52,705 nt of DNA. Origin: Salinivirgaceae bacterium. Lineage in GTDB: Bacteria > Bacteroidota > Bacteroidia > Bacteroidales > SZUA-534. The translations under genes and the position numbers were made by a program. Under the pieces are notes generated by a model, which made no database searches, was not told the DNA's origin, and worked only from the letters and a program-made list of their open reading frames with translations. Positions 17,109 to 26,453 of this stretch are shown piece by piece (positions within the stretch are counted from its first letter, which is position 1; every line of letters starts with the position of its first letter). Where the stretch lies: the NCBI GenBank assembly GCA_016342715.1, contig JAEINW010000012.1:1-52705 (forward strand), given 5' to 3'.

Positions 17109-17157
17109 CCACTCTTTTGAAAAAAATATAATTTATTGATATAAAAGGTTTTTAGAA

Positions 17158-17445
17158 ATGACAAAAGCAGATATTGTTAACGAAATCTCAAAAAATACAG
17201 GTATTGAGAAGGTAACAGTTCAGAAAACTGTTGAGGCTTTTATGGACAGCATAAAAACTTCGTTGGAATCAGGTAGTAATGTTTACTTGAGAGGTTTTGG
17301 TAGTTTTATTGTTAAGAAAAGAGCAGAAAAAACTGCTAGAAATATCTCAAAAAATACTACAATCATTATCCCAGAACACTTTATTCCTTCGTTTAAGCCA
17401 GCAAAGACATTTGTTTCAAAGGTAAAAAGTAACGTTAAAAAATAA
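17158..17445 (+). CDS. HU/IHF-family DNA-binding protein
   Basis: A 95-residue histone-like protein: MTKADIVNEISKNTGIEKV, the VQKTVEAFMDSIKTSL helix, the GSNVYLRGFGSFIVKKRAEK core and the DNA-intercalating arm with NTTIIIPEHFIPSFKPAKTF. The arm has IPEHF where many HU proteins have IPARK, a variant seen in Bacteroidota. It bends DNA and compacts the nucleoid. It is followed after 21 nt by a tiny basic protein gene, likely in the same transcript. Confidence 0.95.
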   Translation: MTKADIVNEISKNTGIEKVTVQKTVEAFMDSIKTSLESGSNVYLRGFGSFIVKKRAEKTARNISKNTTIIIPEHFIPSFKPAKTFVSKVKSNVKK

Positions 17446-17466
17446 TAACATTTAAAATTACGAATT

Positions 17467-17559
17467 ATGCCAAGTGGTAAGAAAAGAAAAAGACATAAGA
17501 TGGCAACGCATAAGCGTAAAAAGCGCCTTCGCAAAAACAGACATAAGAAGAAGAAATAA
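17467..17559 (+). CDS. AURKAIP1/COX24-domain small basic protein (putative ribosomal)
   Basis: A 30-residue, extremely basic protein: MPSGKKRKRHKMATHKRK, then KRLRKNRHKKKK. The K-R-x-K-M-x-x-H-K-x-x-K-R-x-R pattern is that of the mitochondrial mS38/COX24 C-terminus and its bacterial ribosome-associated relatives; the same protein is conserved in Bacteroidota. It probably binds small-subunit rRNA. It is too short for ordinary gene calling but has a good start context and conserved position between HU and RNase G. Confidence 0.85.
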   Translation: MPSGKKRKRHKMATHKRKKRLRKNRHKKKK

Positions 17560-17587
17560 TTAGTTCTTTTTTTTATAACAAATTTAT

Positions 17588-17632
17588 ATAAACCTTTAGG
17601 GCTTGGCCCTTTAGGTTTATTGTTTTTATACT
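17588..17632 (+). terminator. Terminator after HU-COX24
   Basis: AAACCTTTAGGGC and GCCCTTTAGGTTT form an imperfect stem with a short loop (about 17591-17620), followed by ATTGTTTTT. It separates the small-protein unit from the RNase G gene. Confidence 0.65.
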
Positions 17633-17690
17633 GATGTATGTGAATACTCATCTGTTTTATATATATCTTTCAATTTAAAGTAATTGAATA

Positions 17691-19238
17691 GTGAGTAAGG
17701 AAATTGTGATAAATTCATCTTCTTCGGAGGTTGTAATTGCACTATTAGAAGATAAAAATCTCGTAGAATTAAATAAGGAAAAAACTAGCACCAATTTTAC
17801 GGTTGGTGATATATATTTAGGCAAGGTAAAAAAAATTATGCCCGGCTTAAATGCTGCTTTTGTTGATGTTGGTTATGAGAAAGATGCATTTTTGCATTAT
17901 CTTGATTTAGGACATCAATTCAAATCTCTTGATAAATTTGTAAAAAACTCTCTTGATCCGCGACTAAAAAGACTGCCCATATCAAAAATACAATTGGAGC
18001 CCGATATTGATAAAAACGGGAAAATTCAGAATGTATTAAAAGAAGGACAATCCATTTTAGTACAAGTTGCAAAAGAGCCCATTTCAACAAAAGGACCAAG
18101 ATTAGCTTCAGAAATTTCTATTGCCGGAAGGAATTTAGTATTAATTCCGTTTTCCGATAAAATTTCTATCTCCCAAAAAATTCGAGATATCGCAGAAAGA
18201 GATCGGCTTCGTAAGCTGCTTCAAAGTATCAAACCAAAAAACTATGGAGTAATTGTACGAACGGTTGCTGAAACTAAAAGGGTTGCTGATCTTGATACTG
18301 AACTGCGAGAGTTGGTATTAAAATGGGAAGAAGCATTTATAAATTTGAAAAACAAACCTCCAAAATTAGTGCTTGGAGAATTAAATAGAACAACTGCTAT
18401 TTTGCGCGATATGCTAAGTAGCGAGTTTAATAATGTTTATATTAACGACCCTATATTATTTAAAGAAGCTCGGGAGTATATTAAATCAATTGCTCCAGAC
18501 AAAGAAAAAATAATTAAGTATTTTAACAAAAGTCAACCCATATTTGAACATTTTGGACTTGAGAAACAAATAAAAGCACTTTTTGGTAAAACAGTTGCTA
18601 TTCAAAAAGGAGCCTATTTGGTAATTGATCATACAGAGGCCTTGCATGTTATTGATGTGAACTCTGGTAATCGTTCGCAATCGGAAAGTAATCAGGAAGA
18701 AAATGCTATTGATGTAAATTTAGTTGCTGCTCAGGAAATTGCTCGCCAGCTCAGATTAAGAGATATGGGAGGCATTATTGTTATTGATTTTATTGATATG
18801 CACGACAACGAAAATAAACAGAAACTTTTTGATAAAATGAAAGAGTTTATGATTATTGATCGTGCTAAACACCATATACTGCCATTAAGTAAATTTGGGT
18901 TAATGCAAATTACTCGACAAAGAGTAAGGCCCGAAATGAATATACAAACCGTAGAGCGATGCCCGTCATGCAATGGAACAGGTGAAGTAACACCGACCGT
19001 TTTGTTTGTTGAAGAGCTTGAAAATCATGTTCGTTGGAGTTTGCGTAAACATAAAAACAACAAAGTAACCTTGCGAGTGCACCCATATATTGCATCGTAC
19101 TTAACAAAAGGAATATTTTCAATTTTATTCAGATGGCGTTTAAAACACCTACGAAGACTGAAAATTAAGCAATCAAATTCTAATGCGTTCTTAGAATACC
19201 AATTCTACGATAAAAAAGGAGATAAAATATTTTTATAA
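17691..19238 (+). CDS. rng: Ribonuclease E/G family endoribonuclease
   Basis: A 515-residue RNase G-type protein starting at GTG. An S1 domain occupies about residues 38-120 (VGDIYLGKVKKIMPGLNAAF and FVDVGYEKDAFLH), followed by the catalytic RNase H-like core with the magnesium ligands in HVIDVNSG (D near 324) and IVIDFIDM (D near 367), and a zinc-link pair RCPSCNGTG. It cuts single-stranded RNA in rRNA maturation and mRNA decay. It lacks the long C-terminal degradosome scaffold of RNase E. Neighbouring HU and the small basic protein form a conserved Bacteroidota order. Confidence 0.95.
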   Translation: MSKEIVINSSSSEVVIALLEDKNLVELNKEKTSTNFTVGDIYLGKVKKIMPGLNAAFVDVGYEKDAFLHYLDLGHQFKSLDKFVKNSLDPRLKRLPISKIQLEPDIDKNGKIQNVLKEGQSILVQVAKEPISTKGPRLASEISIAGRNLVLIPFSDKISISQKIRDIAERDRLRKLLQSIKPKNYGVIVRTVAETKRVADLDTELRELVLKWEEAFINLKNKPPKLVLGELNRTTAILRDMLSSEFNNVYINDPILFKEAREYIKSIAPDKEKIIKYFNKSQPIFEHFGLEKQIKALFGKTVAIQKGAYLVIDHTEALHVIDVNSGNRSQSESNQEENAIDVNLVAAQEIARQLRLRDMGGIIVIDFIDMHDNENKQKLFDKMKEFMIIDRAKHHILPLSKFGLMQITRQRVRPEMNIQTVERCPSCNGTGEVTPTVLFVEELENHVRWSLRKHKNNKVTLRVHPYIASYLTKGIFSILFRWRLKHLRRLKIKQSNSNAFLEYQFYDKKGDKIFL

Positions 19239-19391
19239 TATTTTAATTATAAAATTCTAAATGTGTCAGATCTGCCAAAAAATATTGACATATTTAGAGT
19301 TTTAACTATTATAATTATTTCTTTTGAAATATTAACTAGAGAGAGACTACTTGCTGCTAAATTGTTGTGTTAATGTAATTTATTTAAAAAA

Positions 19392-21368
19392 ATGAAAAAT
19401 TTATTTAAGCGATTCACAGTTGTTGCAGTTCTTATTTTTATTGCTCAGCTAAACTTTGCTCAGGTACTTCAGCCTGTTAAGTGGAAAATCGAAACCAATA
19501 AGATTTCCGAATCAGAATTTGAATTAGTATTTAATGCTACCATTGATGCGCATTGGCATCTATATGCACAATGGCTCCCCGAAGGAAATTTCTCCTTACC
19601 CACATACTTTGAGTTTGATAGTATTGTAGGCCTTGAGCTTATTGATACGGTAATGGAAGTCTCAAAAGTTCATGAAGAATTTGAGGAATTAGCCGGAGCT
19701 ATGAGTCGTTATTTTGTAGATAATGCCGTGTTCAAGCAAAAGGTAAAAGTTACTGGTGATGTGGCTTACATAGGTGGTTTTATCGATTACATGACTTGTG
19801 ACAATGAGCAATGTATTAAACTTGATGAGGATTTTGAGTTTAATTTAAATGAGACCCAAGTAGCAAAAACAGAACCCGTAAAAAAAGAAAAAAAATCGTC
19901 ATTACTAAAATTCTTTATTTTGGCATTTTTGGGTGGTATGGTTGCCATATTGACTCCCTGTGTATTCCCAATGATTCCTATGACTGTTAGTTTTTTCATG
20001 CATAGTGGCGGAGAAAACAAAAGAAAAGCTAAGGCAAATGCCTTAATATATGGTTTTTCTATTATCGCAATTTATACAGCTATTGGTTCTATAGTCTCAG
20101 TAACTTTAGGACCTGAATTTTCAAATTGGCTAAGTACGCATTGGATTCCAAATATTTTCTTTTTCTTAATATTTATGATTTTTGCCGCTTCATTTTTTGG
20201 AATGTTTGAAATGGTATTGCCAAGTTGGATGGTTAACAAAGCCGATTCGCAAGTTGATAAAGGGGGATTTTTAGGTTCATTTTTTATGGCCTTTACTTTG
20301 GTTTTGGTTTCATTCTCATGTACAGCGCCAATTGTAGGAAGTATTCTAGTATTATCAGCCGATGGTGAAGTTATAAGACCCATTGTTGGAATGGTTGGCT
20401 TTTCGTTAGCCTTTGCTATACCATTTACATTTTTTGCATTCTTTCCATCGAAACTTGGTAATTTACCTAAATCTGGTGGATGGTTAAATTCAGTAAAAGT
20501 TATTCTTGGATTTATTGAAGTTGCTCTTGGATTTAAATTTTTAAGTATAGCTGATCAAACTTATCATTGGGGGATAATGGATAGAGAAGTTTACCTTGCA
20601 ATTTGGATTGTAACATTCGCTTTGTTAGGGTTTTATTTGTTAGGTAAATTAAAATTTGCTCATGATAGTGACGTTAAATTTGTTTCAGTTCCACGATTAG
20701 CATTTGCTATAATTGTATTTAGCTTTGTAGTTTATTTAGTTCCAGGAATGTTTGGAGCTCCCTTAAAAGCGTTGTCAGGTTATTTGCCACCACAAGCAAC
20801 ACATGATTTTGATATAGAAAAAATAGTTCGTGATAATGCACCAAATATTCAATATGGCGATGCAACGATGATTTCAGACAAAGATAATTTGTGTGAAAAA
20901 CCTATATATTCCGATATTTTACATTTGCCTCATGGTTTAGAGGGCTATTTTGATTATGAACAAGGATTAGCATGTGCAAAAGCTCTAAATAAACCCGTTT
21001 TTATTGACTTTACAGGGCATGGTTGTGTGAATTGTAGAGAGATGGAAGCCAGAGTTTGGGCAGATCCTCAAGTGTTAAAACGATTAAAAGAAAATTATGT
21101 GGTCATTGCATTGTATGTTGATGATAAAACAAAACTTCCTAAAGATGAGTGGATCACTTCAGATTACGATGGAAAAGTGAAGAAATCAATTGGGAAGATA
21201 AACGCTAATTTTCAAATTTCAAGATTTAATATTAATGCACAGCCCTACTATTGTTTGTTAGATGCAAATGGTGAATTATTAGTCGATCCAAAAGCATATG
21301 ATTTAAATATTGATAATTTTGTCGAATTCCTTGATAAAGGTATTGAAGAGTTCGAAAACAAAAAATAG
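19392..21368 (+). CDS. Thiol:disulfide interchange protein DsbD-like
   Basis: A 658-residue membrane protein in three parts: a signal peptide and DsbD alpha-like beta domain (to about residue 150, with DYMTCDNEQCIKL as redox cysteine pair region), a CcdA-like transmembrane core of eight hydrophobic segments (about 172-460, with TPCVFPMIPMTVSFF and FSCTAPIVGS holding the two conserved cysteines), and a C-terminal thioredoxin-like domain with FIDFTGHGCVNCREMEARVW, whose C-V-N-C is the active site. It moves reducing power from cytoplasmic thioredoxin to the periplasm. It is monocistronic, ending at a strong terminator. Confidence 0.93.
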   Translation: MKNLFKRFTVVAVLIFIAQLNFAQVLQPVKWKIETNKISESEFELVFNATIDAHWHLYAQWLPEGNFSLPTYFEFDSIVGLELIDTVMEVSKVHEEFEELAGAMSRYFVDNAVFKQKVKVTGDVAYIGGFIDYMTCDNEQCIKLDEDFEFNLNETQVAKTEPVKKEKKSSLLKFFILAFLGGMVAILTPCVFPMIPMTVSFFMHSGGENKRKAKANALIYGFSIIAIYTAIGSIVSVTLGPEFSNWLSTHWIPNIFFFLIFMIFAASFFGMFEMVLPSWMVNKADSQVDKGGFLGSFFMAFTLVLVSFSCTAPIVGSILVLSADGEVIRPIVGMVGFSLAFAIPFTFFAFFPSKLGNLPKSGGWLNSVKVILGFIEVALGFKFLSIADQTYHWGIMDREVYLAIWIVTFALLGFYLLGKLKFAHDSDVKFVSVPRLAFAIIVFSFVVYLVPGMFGAPLKALSGYLPPQATHDFDIEKIVRDNAPNIQYGDATMISDKDNLCEKPIYSDILHLPHGLEGYFDYEQGLACAKALNKPVFIDFTGHGCVNCREMEARVWADPQVLKRLKENYVVIALYVDDKTKLPKDEWITSDYDGKVKKSIGKINANFQISRFNINAQPYYCLLDANGELLVDPKAYDLNIDNFVEFLDKGIEEFENKK

Positions 21369-21390
21369 AAGCTTACGATACTTAATTTAA

Positions 21391-21433
21391 AATGAGATGC
21401 TTTATAAAAACATAAGGCATCTCATTTTTTTTT
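21391..21433 (+). terminator. Intrinsic terminator after dsbD
   Basis: AATGAGATGC (21391-21400) pairs with GCATCTCATT (21417-21426) around a 16-nt loop, followed by T8. Confidence 0.92.
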
Positions 21434-21520
21434 ATAGCTTATTTCCGCTGTAATCTTCATATTTACTGAAAAATGTTGTTATTTTTATAGTAAAATACAA
21501 TATCGGGATATAAAAACTTT

Positions 21521-24103
21521 ATGATTAGACTCTTACTTTTTGTTTTTACTGCATTTTTTAGCAGCATGTCTTTCGCACAAGGAGTGGTTAATATAACAGA
21601 AAGTAATAAAAACCAACCCTTTAGTCTTCGCGGAAATTTGTTTTATTTAATTGATTCAAGTAAGCAATTAAAACTTTCTGATGTTTTAAATGAAGCCAAT
21701 AATAGAAATTTTATTCAAGCAGAAAAATCAGAATTCCTTTTTCCAAGAAATTCAAGTACCATTTGGTTTAAACTAAGCATTCAAAATAAAACTGAAGAAG
21801 CTCAACAAGTTGTTTTGCAGCTTAAAAATCCTTTTGTAAAGGATATTACTTTTTTCTCATCTTTAGATTCTGTTTTTTATTACACTGGTGCCGGACAATT
21901 CTATGAGCAACGTCAGGTTGAAAGTAAAAACTTTTTGTTCAACATACATTTAAAACCTAATGAAAAAACTAGCTGTTGTTTAAAAATTTCGGGGCAGGAA
22001 ACTCCTCTTTATTTACCATTTTCATTAATTACTCAAAAACAATTAAATCAGCAATCAATTAAGGATTCACGACTGTTGGGAATTGTTTATGCCTTAGAAT
22101 TGCTTTTTATTTTGTTAACTATTATGCTTTGGAGGACAGAGAATAATAAAATATATTTTTATCTACTTCTTTTTTTAATTGGAATTATAATTCATAATTT
22201 TTGGCACGAAGGTTTTTTCTTTAAGTATGTTTGGAGTCATTCAGCACAGTTTAACGTTATTTTTGGCCGGACAATAAGCATATTACTAATTCCATTGTTT
22301 TTGTTATTTGTAAATAGTTATTTGAAGATTGCCAGAAAAAATAAACCCATTGGAAAAATATATCGCATCATTTTAGTTTTACTATTTGTTTACCTTGTTG
22401 TTCAAATCTTTTATTATAACTATGTGCTTCATCAAATAGTATTAAAATTATTTTTCACAATTGCTTTTGTTGGTTGTATATGGGGAATAATAGCATCAAG
22501 AAATAAAAAGTTAAATTTATACAAGCAGTTTGTAGTTGCCGTTTTTCTTTTATTAATAGATCTTTCGTTAAGAGTGTTTTTTTATTATGAAAGCAAATCA
22601 TTTGGGTTCGGTCATCAAAATATTTTCACATTCGGATGGGTTGTGTTTTTTATTTTAAGCTCAAATGTTTTTCTTATAAAATTTCGAAACTCACGTTTAG
22701 CAGTGCTCGACTTAAATAAAAATCTGGAGCAATTGGTTGATAAGAGAACAGAACAGTTAAGTCATCAAAAAGAAGAACTTAAGGCGCAGCACGAGGAAAT
22801 GGTTCTTCAAAAAGATACCTTACAAACTCAAAGAGAAGAACTAAGAGCGCAAAAGGAGTTGTTGGAAATAAAAAATGTTGAATTAGAAAAGCTTTCGTTG
22901 GTTGCCAGCAAAACTGATAATTTAATTTACATATTTGATGCTATTGGTGAATTAAATTGGTTTAATAAATCTTTTGGAAATATTTTGGGTATTTCTTTGG
23001 AAGAATATCAGCGTGGGGAGCCTTATAGCATAATAGATGTTAGTAGTAATAAAAATATTCGACACGTATTAAATACCTGTTTGCGCGAAAAATCAGTGGT
23101 TTCCTATGAATCGGCTTATTATGACGATAACAACAATGCGAAATGGTTTCATACTACCTTAACTCCAATACTTGATGAGCAAGAAAATATTAAGCACTTA
23201 ATTGCTATAGATACTGATATTACTAGGTTAAAGCATTATGAGGAGGAATTAAACCAACAACGCACCGATGCTGAAAATCAAAAAAACTTAGCTGTAAAAC
23301 GTAAAGAGGAACTAGAGGAAAGACAAATTGAAATTACTGATAGTATTCGTTATGCAAAAAGAATTCAAACGGCTATAATGCCTAAGATTAAGCAAATTGC
23401 ACGCGACTTTCAGGATAGCTTTGTTTTGTTCTTGCCAAAAGATATTGTAAGCGGTGATTTTTATTGGTATCACCGTATTGGTGATAAATATATTATTGCA
23501 GCCGTTGATTGCACCGGACATGGTGTTCCTGGAGCGTTTATGTCTATTATTGGCAACTATTTGTTAAACTCAATTATTATTTATAATCAGGTTTATGATC
23601 CATCAGAAATACTTAAACAACTTAACAGAAAAATTAAAATTGCATTAAAATCAGATAATCGTTCTCAAACTAATGATGGTATGGATGTATCGATTGCTGT
23701 AATTGATAAAAATAATAATTCCATTGAAATAGCCAGCGCATTACGTCCAATTTATTTATTTTGTAAGGGCGATTTTATCGAGATTAAAGGCGATAAAATA
23801 CCAATTACAAGCAATATATCGGGAACTTCAATTAGTAGCTATAAAAAGCACACCTATCCGTTTAATGCGGGCGATAAGTTCTATATGTTTAGTGACGGAA
23901 TTATCGATCAGTTTGGTGGAAAAAACGGTAAAAAATTCCTTACAAAACGATTTAAACAACTATTGTTTGAAATTAATCCATTAACCATGCGTGAGCAAAA
24001 GGAAATTATTAAAAAAGCCTTTGACGAATGGAGACAAGATAACGAACAGGTGGACGATATATTAGTTATGGGAATTAAGTTTAGCGAAGACTACCATCGC
24101 TAA
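21521..24103 (+). CDS. 7TM-DISM / PAS / SpoIIE-type protein phosphatase sensor
   Basis: An 860-residue sensor protein. Order: signal peptide (1-19, ending FAQG), a periplasmic beta domain of the 7TMR-DISMED2 type (about 25-165, with STIWFKLSIQNKTEE), seven membrane segments (about 185-395), a Gln/Glu/Lys coiled coil (395-455), a PAS domain (about 458-580, IYIFDAIGELNWFNKSF), a second coiled coil, and a PP2C/SpoIIE domain from ESITDSIRYAKRIQTA to the end. The phosphatase metal sites are in DIVSGDFYWY, AAVDCTGHGVPGAFMS and DDILVMGI. Such proteins dephosphorylate anti-sigma antagonists or related targets. No partner switch gene is adjacent, so the target is unknown. Confidence 0.92.
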   Translation: MIRLLLFVFTAFFSSMSFAQGVVNITESNKNQPFSLRGNLFYLIDSSKQLKLSDVLNEANNRNFIQAEKSEFLFPRNSSTIWFKLSIQNKTEEAQQVVLQLKNPFVKDITFFSSLDSVFYYTGAGQFYEQRQVESKNFLFNIHLKPNEKTSCCLKISGQETPLYLPFSLITQKQLNQQSIKDSRLLGIVYALELLFILLTIMLWRTENNKIYFYLLLFLIGIIIHNFWHEGFFFKYVWSHSAQFNVIFGRTISILLIPLFLLFVNSYLKIARKNKPIGKIYRIILVLLFVYLVVQIFYYNYVLHQIVLKLFFTIAFVGCIWGIIASRNKKLNLYKQFVVAVFLLLIDLSLRVFFYYESKSFGFGHQNIFTFGWVVFFILSSNVFLIKFRNSRLAVLDLNKNLEQLVDKRTEQLSHQKEELKAQHEEMVLQKDTLQTQREELRAQKELLEIKNVELEKLSLVASKTDNLIYIFDAIGELNWFNKSFGNILGISLEEYQRGEPYSIIDVSSNKNIRHVLNTCLREKSVVSYESAYYDDNNNAKWFHTTLTPILDEQENIKHLIAIDTDITRLKHYEEELNQQRTDAENQKNLAVKRKEELEERQIEITDSIRYAKRIQTAIMPKIKQIARDFQDSFVLFLPKDIVSGDFYWYHRIGDKYIIAAVDCTGHGVPGAFMSIIGNYLLNSIIIYNQVYDPSEILKQLNRKIKIALKSDNRSQTNDGMDVSIAVIDKNNNSIEIASALRPIYLFCKGDFIEIKGDKIPITSNISGTSISSYKKHTYPFNAGDKFYMFSDGIIDQFGGKNGKKFLTKRFKQLLFEINPLTMREQKEIIKKAFDEWRQDNEQVDDILVMGIKFSEDYHR

Positions 24104-24104
24104 A

Positions 24105-24644
24105 CTATTCAATAGCTAGTTTTCCAGTTTCATAATCTTTAAATTTCTTCGATAACAAGGCAAGTTGTTTCGACAATTGGCTAACTGAAATTAGAGTTTC
24201 TTCTGATACTTCCTGCTTTTTTAGCTTCATTAAATATATCCCATAAATGGCATTTAAAATAGCATTCACATCGTTAAGCTGATGGATTTGTTTCGATTTT
24301 AAATCAGCAATCAGTTCGTCATTTTTTTTAATCCAGCGCAGGTATTCTTCATCTTCCGATTGGATAAGGTATAGATGAAAATCGAAAAGCTCGTGAATTT
24401 TATTTGTTAAAAAACTTAAATGACCTTTGCTTTGCAACTTCTCTTCGAGCATCAAGTCATTTAATCCGGAATACCAGTTTGATATTTCTGTCTTTGTTTG
24501 TTCGTTTGTTTCGTATTGAGAAACAAGTTTTTCTTTTATTATACTTATATCGAAGTTGCAGGCTCTTATTAGATCTTCTACCTGAAACATATATAAAAAG
24601 TATTCTCCAATATTCGATTTTAGTTTATCTTTTGCTACAAGCAT
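24105..24644 (-). CDS. DUF4924 family protein
   Basis: A 179-residue all-helical cytoplasmic protein opening MLVAKDKLKSNIGEYFLYMF and QVEDLIRACNFD, the signature of DUF4924, a Bacteroidota family of unknown function. The family keeps NWYSGLNDLMLEEKLQSKGHL (as short parts) in the middle and LNAIYGIYLMKLKKQEVSEET near residue 140. It converges on the SpoIIE phosphatase gene with one base between the two stop codons. Confidence 0.88.
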   Translation of the reverse strand: MLVAKDKLKSNIGEYFLYMFQVEDLIRACNFDISIIKEKLVSQYETNEQTKTEISNWYSGLNDLMLEEKLQSKGHLSFLTNKIHELFDFHLYLIQSEDEEYLRWIKKNDELIADLKSKQIHQLNDVNAILNAIYGIYLMKLKKQEVSEETLISVSQLSKQLALLSKKFKDYETGKLAIE

Positions 24645-25049
24645 ATTTTAAAATTGTTTTATTATCAAATTAATAGTTAAAACCCTGTAATTTACCTGTG
24701 GTAAAATTGTAAACATAGTTCATTGCGATTGTTATAATTTAGCTCTGCTGAGCTCCCCGATAAAAAATCGGGGCAGGCAGTCCTTTGTCCACGGTTCTAT
24801 AAATATTTTGTATTAAAATATCGAACAAGGAATAATGATTTAAGATTTATGAAGTTGAAAAAATATACTTTCTTCTTATAAATTCATCATAATTCGAAGT
24901 TCGTTAACTTCTCTCATGAGCAACTGCGAAAAACAAAGCATTCTCATAAGTGTTGAATAATCGGTGTTCATTATTCATTTTTTGTTAAGGAGTTTTTTCC
25001 TAGGTTTAATTTAAAAGGGTTTCCAATCCATAGTGGGGTAATAGAAAAA
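24645..25049. other. 405-bp intergenic gap with hairpin and dispersed repeats
   Basis: No gene seen. It contains a perfect CCCCGAT/ATCGGGG hairpin (24757-24775), a diverged copy of the 26-nt CTTCTCTCATGAGC repeat near 24906, and AAT-rich simple sequence. The hairpin has no adjoining T-run and looks like an element of a dispersed repeat family. Confidence 0.6.
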
Positions 25050-25862
25050 TTACCAACTACCACTAGCTCCTCCGCCGCCAAAGCTTCCGCCACCAAAACC
25101 GCCAAAGCTGCTTCCGCCACCAAAACTGCCCGATCCTCCTGAAAAATCGCTAAATCCAGAACCTCGGCTTGAACCACTGCCTAGCAAACCAAGAGCTAAC
25201 CAAAATGGGAGATTGCTACGGGTTCCAATTCCCGATTGATTTGATCGACGAGATCGGCCAAATAAACTAAAAAAGGTAATGGCTAAAATAACAAATACAA
25301 TAAATGATCCTCCTCCACTACTTTGAGATTTTGGCTTGTAAGCAGCTGCTGTAAATTCCCCTTTGGTAAGCGAAATACATATGTCAACCGCTTGGTTAAT
25401 GCCATTGTAAACTTGTCCTTGTTTAAAATTGGGAATCATTTCGTTTTCAACAATTTGATTAGCTGTTGCATCCGGAATGAGTGGTTCAATTCCATATCCG
25501 GTTTGAATAGTTACTCTTCCCGGACTATCCGAAGTTTTTGGTTTAAAAATAATTACAATTCCATTATCGAATCCTTTGTCACCAACTTTCCATTCTTCTC
25601 CTAATCGTTGGGCAAAATCAGCCACATCATAACCTTGTAAATCGGATGTTGTATAAACTAGAATTTGTGTGGAAGTTTCGTTGCTAAATTTGTTGAGTTT
25701 ATTTTTTAATGCATTTATTTCCTGTTGATTAAAAATATTTGCATTATCCATAACCAAGGATGCTTTGGCCGGTTTTTTAAAAATATCATCATTTGCAAAT
25801 CCTGATTGAGTTGAACCAAATATCGATAGAAATATTAGAAATATATTTATTAGATTTTTCAT
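25050..25862 (-). CDS. TPM-domain protein with Gly/Ser-rich tail (YgcG-like)
   Basis: About 270 residues. Start taken at the ATG at 25862 (MKNLINIFLIFLSIFG), which gives a clean signal peptide; the upstream frame to 25916 is poorly coded. The TPM domain covers about residues 35-170 (VMDNANIFNQQEINALKNKL, LVYTTSDLQGYDVADFAQRL, GDKGFDNGIVIIF). A membrane segment FIVFVILAITFFSLF follows near 190-205, then a Gly/Ser/Phe-rich tail ending FGGGSFGGGGASGSW. This is the standard YgcG layout; TPM proteins are linked to membrane stress or photosystem repair elsewhere. It forms a unit with the second TPM gene and lemA. Confidence 0.9.
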   Translation of the reverse strand: MKNLINIFLIFLSIFGSTQSGFANDDIFKKPAKASLVMDNANIFNQQEINALKNKLNKFSNETSTQILVYTTSDLQGYDVADFAQRLGEEWKVGDKGFDNGIVIIFKPKTSDSPGRVTIQTGYGIEPLIPDATANQIVENEMIPNFKQGQVYNGINQAVDICISLTKGEFTAAAYKPKSQSSGGGSFIVFVILAITFFSLFGRSRRSNQSGIGTRSNLPFWLALGLLGSGSSRGSGFSDFSGGSGSFGGGSSFGGFGGGSFGGGGASGSW

Positions 25863-26005
25863 TAGTTTAAAATTAGTTAAGTGTTTAACTTCGTTGAGCT
25901 CGCAGGCTCGGTTCATTTTTAATCATATCCTTTCATGGAGGTGCAAATGTCAATAAATTGCTCCCTCCGTGAGGGTTTTATATTAATTTTGTTTTAATCA
26001 AATTG

Positions 26006-26443
26006 TTATTCACCGAAGGATATATCATCAGATAGTTCGTTTATGTCATCGGATTGATGTGGAAAATGTTTTTTCAATTGATTACCTGCTTCAATAATGC
26101 CTGAAGCTAATCCCACGGCATATTCATTGTTTTGAAATTTTGAGATTACCATTGTTGTAATATCATCCCAAAAACCATCAGGTACTTTTGCATTAATTCC
26201 GGCATCGCCAAGAATTGCAAATTTGCGATCATCTATCGAAACATAAAACAGCACGCCATTGCGAAGCTCTGTTTTGTGCATTTTTAGTTGATTAAAAATA
26301 GTACTTGCCCTATCTAAGGTTTCACCCTTGCATTTACTTTCAATATGCACTCGTATTTCACCAGAAGTGTTTTGTTCAGCCTTTTTTATAGCGTCTAAAA
26401 TTTCTTGTTTTCCTGTTTCAGAAAAGAAGTTTTTTATACTCAT
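26006..26443 (-). CDS. TPM-domain protein, short form
   Basis: A 145-residue TPM domain alone, no signal peptide: AIKKAEQNTSGEIRVHIESK, HKTELRNGVLFYVSIDDRKF, AILGDAGINAKVPDGFW and VGLASGIIEAGNQLKKHFP mark the fold. It sits between lemA (10 nt upstream) and the YgcG-like gene, the usual lemA-TPM-TPM order. Molecular function is not established. Confidence 0.9.
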   Translation of the reverse strand: MSIKNFFSETGKQEILDAIKKAEQNTSGEIRVHIESKCKGETLDRASTIFNQLKMHKTELRNGVLFYVSIDDRKFAILGDAGINAKVPDGFWDDITTMVISKFQNNEYAVGLASGIIEAGNQLKKHFPHQSDDINELSDDISFGE

Positions 26444-26453
26444 AATTCTTTCT

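Larger units (their letters stand above)
15838..17157. other. 1.3-kb gene-free, repeat-rich gap between ssb and HU
   Basis: No ORF in this divergent gap is credible. It holds short hairpins (CCCGAGCATTCGGG near 16163), the second 151-bp repeat (16306-16456), a doubled 26-nt unit (16529-16580) and the HU promoter. In many Bacteroidota a mutY gene of about 1 kb sits here next to ssb; I see no MutY motif in the gap, so it may have been lost or moved. That comparison rests on remembered gene order. Confidence 0.6.

Noticed and set aside
16964-17164. 66-codon minus-strand ORF upstream of HU
   Set aside because: It covers the HU promoter in AT-rich DNA and ends with an arbitrary basic/hydrophobic translation; no ribosome site.
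24757-24775. CCCCGAT/ATCGGGG hairpin as a terminator
   Set aside because: No T-run on either side and no gene end nearby in the right orientation; it looks like a dispersed repeat.
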